Source: Bacteroidetes bacterium UBA6661
GTDB taxonomy: Bacteria; Bacteroidota; Bacteroidia; AKYH767-A; OLB10
Direction of reading: 5' to 3'
Assembly: GCA_002455375.1 (NCBI GenBank)
Contig: DKKR01000084.1
Span: forward strand, 1-8,531
Length of the DNA stretch: 8,531 nt
The notes beneath the pieces are model-generated. The model ran no database searches and was not told where the DNA came from. It saw only the letters and a program-made list of their open reading frames with translations. The position numbers and the translations under genes were made by a program. The first letter of the stretch is position 1. Every line of letters begins with the position of its first letter. This document shows, in pieces, positions 7,221 to 8,531 of the stretch.

Positions 7221-7673
7221 TCAACCTCCACTTAACAAACTTTTTACAAGTTCACTAATCATTTTATTATCTGCTTTACCTGCAAGTTGTTTAGATGCAG
7301 CACCCATTACCTTTCCCATGTCTGATGGTTGCGTAGCTCCCATTGAGGCAATGATTCCTTTCAATACTTCTTTTACTTCATCGGCACTCATCATTGCGGG
7401 CAAGAACTTCTCAATCACAGCAATTTCGTCTGCTTCATTTTTTGCAAGGTCGGAACGGTTTTGTTGTGTGAAAATATCTAATGATTCTTTACGCTGTTTA
7501 ACCAACTTTTGCAATAATTTCATTTCATCGGCTTCCGACAATTCAACATTTGAGCCACTGGTTTTTGCTAATATAATAGCAGATTTAACAGCACGAAGGG
7601 CACGTAAAGCGGCCTCATTTTTAGCGAGCATTGCAGTTTTCAATTCTGCCATTATTTTTTGTTCAAGATTCAT
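7221..7673 (-). CDS. yqeY: GatB/YqeY domain-containing protein
   Basis: This 150-residue protein has the family's usual length. It is a small helical cytosolic protein related to the C-terminal tail domain of GatB, the subunit of the Glu-tRNA(Gln)/Asp-tRNA(Asn) amidotransferase. The tail domain contacts tRNA; the role of the stand-alone protein is not firmly established. Family motifs visible are L23-R-A-L-R-A-V-K-S-A-I, K59-Q-R-K-E-S, E88-K-F-L-P-A-M-M-S, and S117-D-M-G-K-V-M-G-A followed by G132-K-A-D-N-K-M. The start chosen is the ATG at 7673. An ATG 12 codons upstream (7709) would add a tail that the family lacks and would run over a candidate promoter element. The TGA stop at 7223-7221 abuts the TAA of the convergent surface-protein gene with no intervening base. 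Confidence 0.9.
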   Translation of the reverse strand: MNLEQKIMAELKTAMLAKNEAALRALRAVKSAIILAKTSGSNVELSEADEMKLLQKLVKQRKESLDIFTQQNRSDLAKNEADEIAVIEKFLPAMMSADEVKEVLKGIIASMGATQPSDMGKVMGAASKQLAGKADNKMISELVKSLLSGG

Positions 7674-7689
7674 GATTGCAAATTTTGTA

Positions 7690-7697
7690 CAAAGGTA
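7690..7697 (-). promoter_or_regulatory. Candidate -7 element (TACCTTTG) upstream of yqeY
   Basis: Read on the minus strand, TACCTTTG matches the Bacteroidota consensus TAnnTTTG exactly. It lies 16 nt upstream of the chosen ATG, which implies a short leader. No convincing TTTG or TTG sits at the expected -33 distance. The element supports the shorter start at 7673, because the longer reading frame would contain it. Confidence 0.35.
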
Positions 7698-7922
7698 ATG
7701 ATTCAACAAAAATCAGTTACTTAAAGAGCAAATACATTTTCTATAGCAGAGATGGCAATACATAAATTCAAAAAATAAATCAATTCTATAATTAATACTA
7801 AACAACCATCAACCTGACAAAATCCATTGAATAAGCCTAAAACAAAAAAACATAACTACTGAAGTGAAATTGGCGGAATATATAGCTATAATCTTTCAGA
7901 CATTCTATTCTTACCGCTACTT

Positions 7923-7967
7923 AAGTCATTTTTACTCATTATAATAATCACAATCATTCAATGACTT
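7923..7967. repeat. Inverted repeat AAGTCATT / AATGACTT
   Basis: Two perfect 8-bp arms, 7923-7930 and 7960-7967, are separated by 29 nt. With one bulged base the arms extend to TTAAGTCATT and AATGACTTTAA. The pair lies 60-104 bp upstream of the porin start, where an operator could sit. The arms are too far apart and too AT-rich, and lack a T-run, for a terminator. The repeat may be fortuitous in DNA of this composition. Confidence 0.35.
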
Positions 7968-8026
7968 TAATCATTACTCAATTTACAATCTGATACTTCC
8001 TTTGCACCGGAATTAAAATACTATTT

Positions 8027-8531
8027 ATGCTTTCACTTAATAAAGTAAAAAACGCAATAAATAGTGGCCTCTTTGTCCTGTTTCTCAGCTTTATTTTTCC
8101 TACTGATTCACAAGCACAGGATACCCTAAAATCAGAAAATAATTTTAACATAAGAGGCCAGCTAAGAACACGTTTTGAATTACGCGATGGTGCCTTCAGG
8201 CCACTCACAAAAAAAGAACAACCGGCAACATTGGTTAGCGAAAGAATTCGTTTAACTTTTGATTACGCTTACAAAGATTTGTTTACGATAAAAATTTCTC
8301 CTCAAACGGTTGGAGTCTGGGGTCAGGCAAATATGGTACAAGGTGCAGAATACAGCGGCAATCAGTTTGCTCTGTTTGAAGCCTGGTCAAAAATCAACCT
8401 ATCGCCAAGTGTAAATATTAAAATCGGCCGACAGGTTATTACCTTAGATGATGAGCGTTTCTTTGGTGAATTAGATTGGGCACAAGGAGGTCGTGCACAT
8501 GATGCTATTTCAATTGACTTTCACAGAAAAT
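8027..8531 (+). CDS. Alginate-export-family outer-membrane beta-barrel protein, N-terminal part (cut by window edge)
   Basis: The first 168 codons are visible; the gene runs off the right edge without a stop. The start is ATG 8027, followed by a signal peptide with a hydrophobic core (14-25) and a likely cleavage at S-Q-A30. The mature part opens with a beta-strand pattern, R43-G-Q-L-R-T-R-F-E-L-R, typical of outer-membrane barrels. The family signature follows: G134-R-Q, D141-D-E-R-F-F-G147 and D150-W-A-Q-G-G-R-A-H-D-A160. This pattern belongs to the AlgE-like alginate export / porin family (PF13372 type). In Bacteroidota such proteins are general outer-membrane channels, and nothing here shows that alginate is the substrate. 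A TonB-dependent receptor is unlikely because no plug domain or TonB box is seen. Confidence 0.82.
   Translation, partial: MLSLNKVKNAINSGLFVLFLSFIFPTDSQAQDTLKSENNFNIRGQLRTRFELRDGAFRPLTKKEQPATLVSERIRLTFDYAYKDLFTIKISPQTVGVWGQANMVQGAEYSGNQFALFEAWSKINLSPSVNIKIGRQVITLDDERFFGELDWAQGGRAHDAISIDFHRK

Larger units (their letters stand above)
7674..8026. other. Non-coding spacer between yqeY and the porin gene
   Basis: This 353-bp AT-rich stretch separates two divergent genes. It has no reading frame with recognisable protein content and no tRNA- or rRNA-like structure that I can see. It holds the candidate yqeY -7 element, a 10-bp palindrome TATAGCTATA (7881-7890), a run of TCATT motifs, and an inverted repeat at 7923-7967. 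A near-match to the -7 consensus, TTCCTTTG (7997-8004, one mismatch), lies 22 nt upstream of the porin ATG. Confidence 0.6.

Noticed and set aside
7209..7224. Possible bidirectional terminator TTGAT / ATCAA across the convergent stops
   Set aside because: The stem has five mostly A-T pairs with no flanking T-runs, too weak to support.
7978..8208. Open frame of 76 codons on the minus strand overlapping the porin start
   Set aside because: It is antisense to the signal peptide and first barrel strands of the porin, which has clear family motifs; the antisense peptide has none.

Overview
The window looks like chromosomal DNA from a member of the Bacteroidota (Bacteroidetes). Three things point there. 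The long secreted protein ends in a type IX secretion system (T9SS) type B sorting domain and carries SprB-type repeats. The GlmU-like sugar-nucleotide enzyme is of the non-classical type typical of this phylum. Start codons lack Shine-Dalgarno sequences, and TAnnTTTG-type promoter elements occur instead. The DNA is AT-rich. Nothing indicates a plasmid, phage or insertion sequence.

Layout. On the minus strand in the left 2.4 kb, in transcription order, lie mdh (malate dehydrogenase, 2444 to 1503), a perfect 8-bp hairpin terminator (about 1441-1480), the GlmU-like nucleotidyltransferase/acyltransferase gene (1355 to 171) and the first 34 codons of what is probably lon (101 to the left edge). 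A 117-bp divergent spacer then leads to one plus-strand gene of about 4.66 kb (2562-7220). It encodes a 1552-residue secreted surface protein: signal peptide, N-terminal Bacteroidota-type domain, Ig-like domain, 13 beta-sandwich modules with a strict 75-77 residue period (11 of them SprB-like), PKD-type domains and the T9SS sorting domain. Its stop codon directly abuts the stop codon of a convergent minus-strand GatB/YqeY-domain gene (7673 to 7221). A 353-bp AT-rich non-coding stretch with one inverted repeat follows. The window closes with the 5' part of an alginate-export-family outer-membrane beta-barrel gene (8027 to the right edge, plus strand).

How the genes relate. The left and middle minus-strand genes are housekeeping: the TCA cycle, amino-sugar nucleotide supply for the cell envelope, proteolysis, and a tRNA-amidotransferase-like protein. 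The two plus-strand genes are envelope genes, one for a T9SS-exported surface protein and one for an outer-membrane channel. I see no evidence that they form a single pathway.

The most unusual feature is the internal organisation of the giant protein. The modules fall into three recognisable types (A, B, C) that recur as a three-module superunit of about 228 residues, and one module looks like a C/A hybrid left by loss of a module. I see no clear sign of a wholly new biological system.
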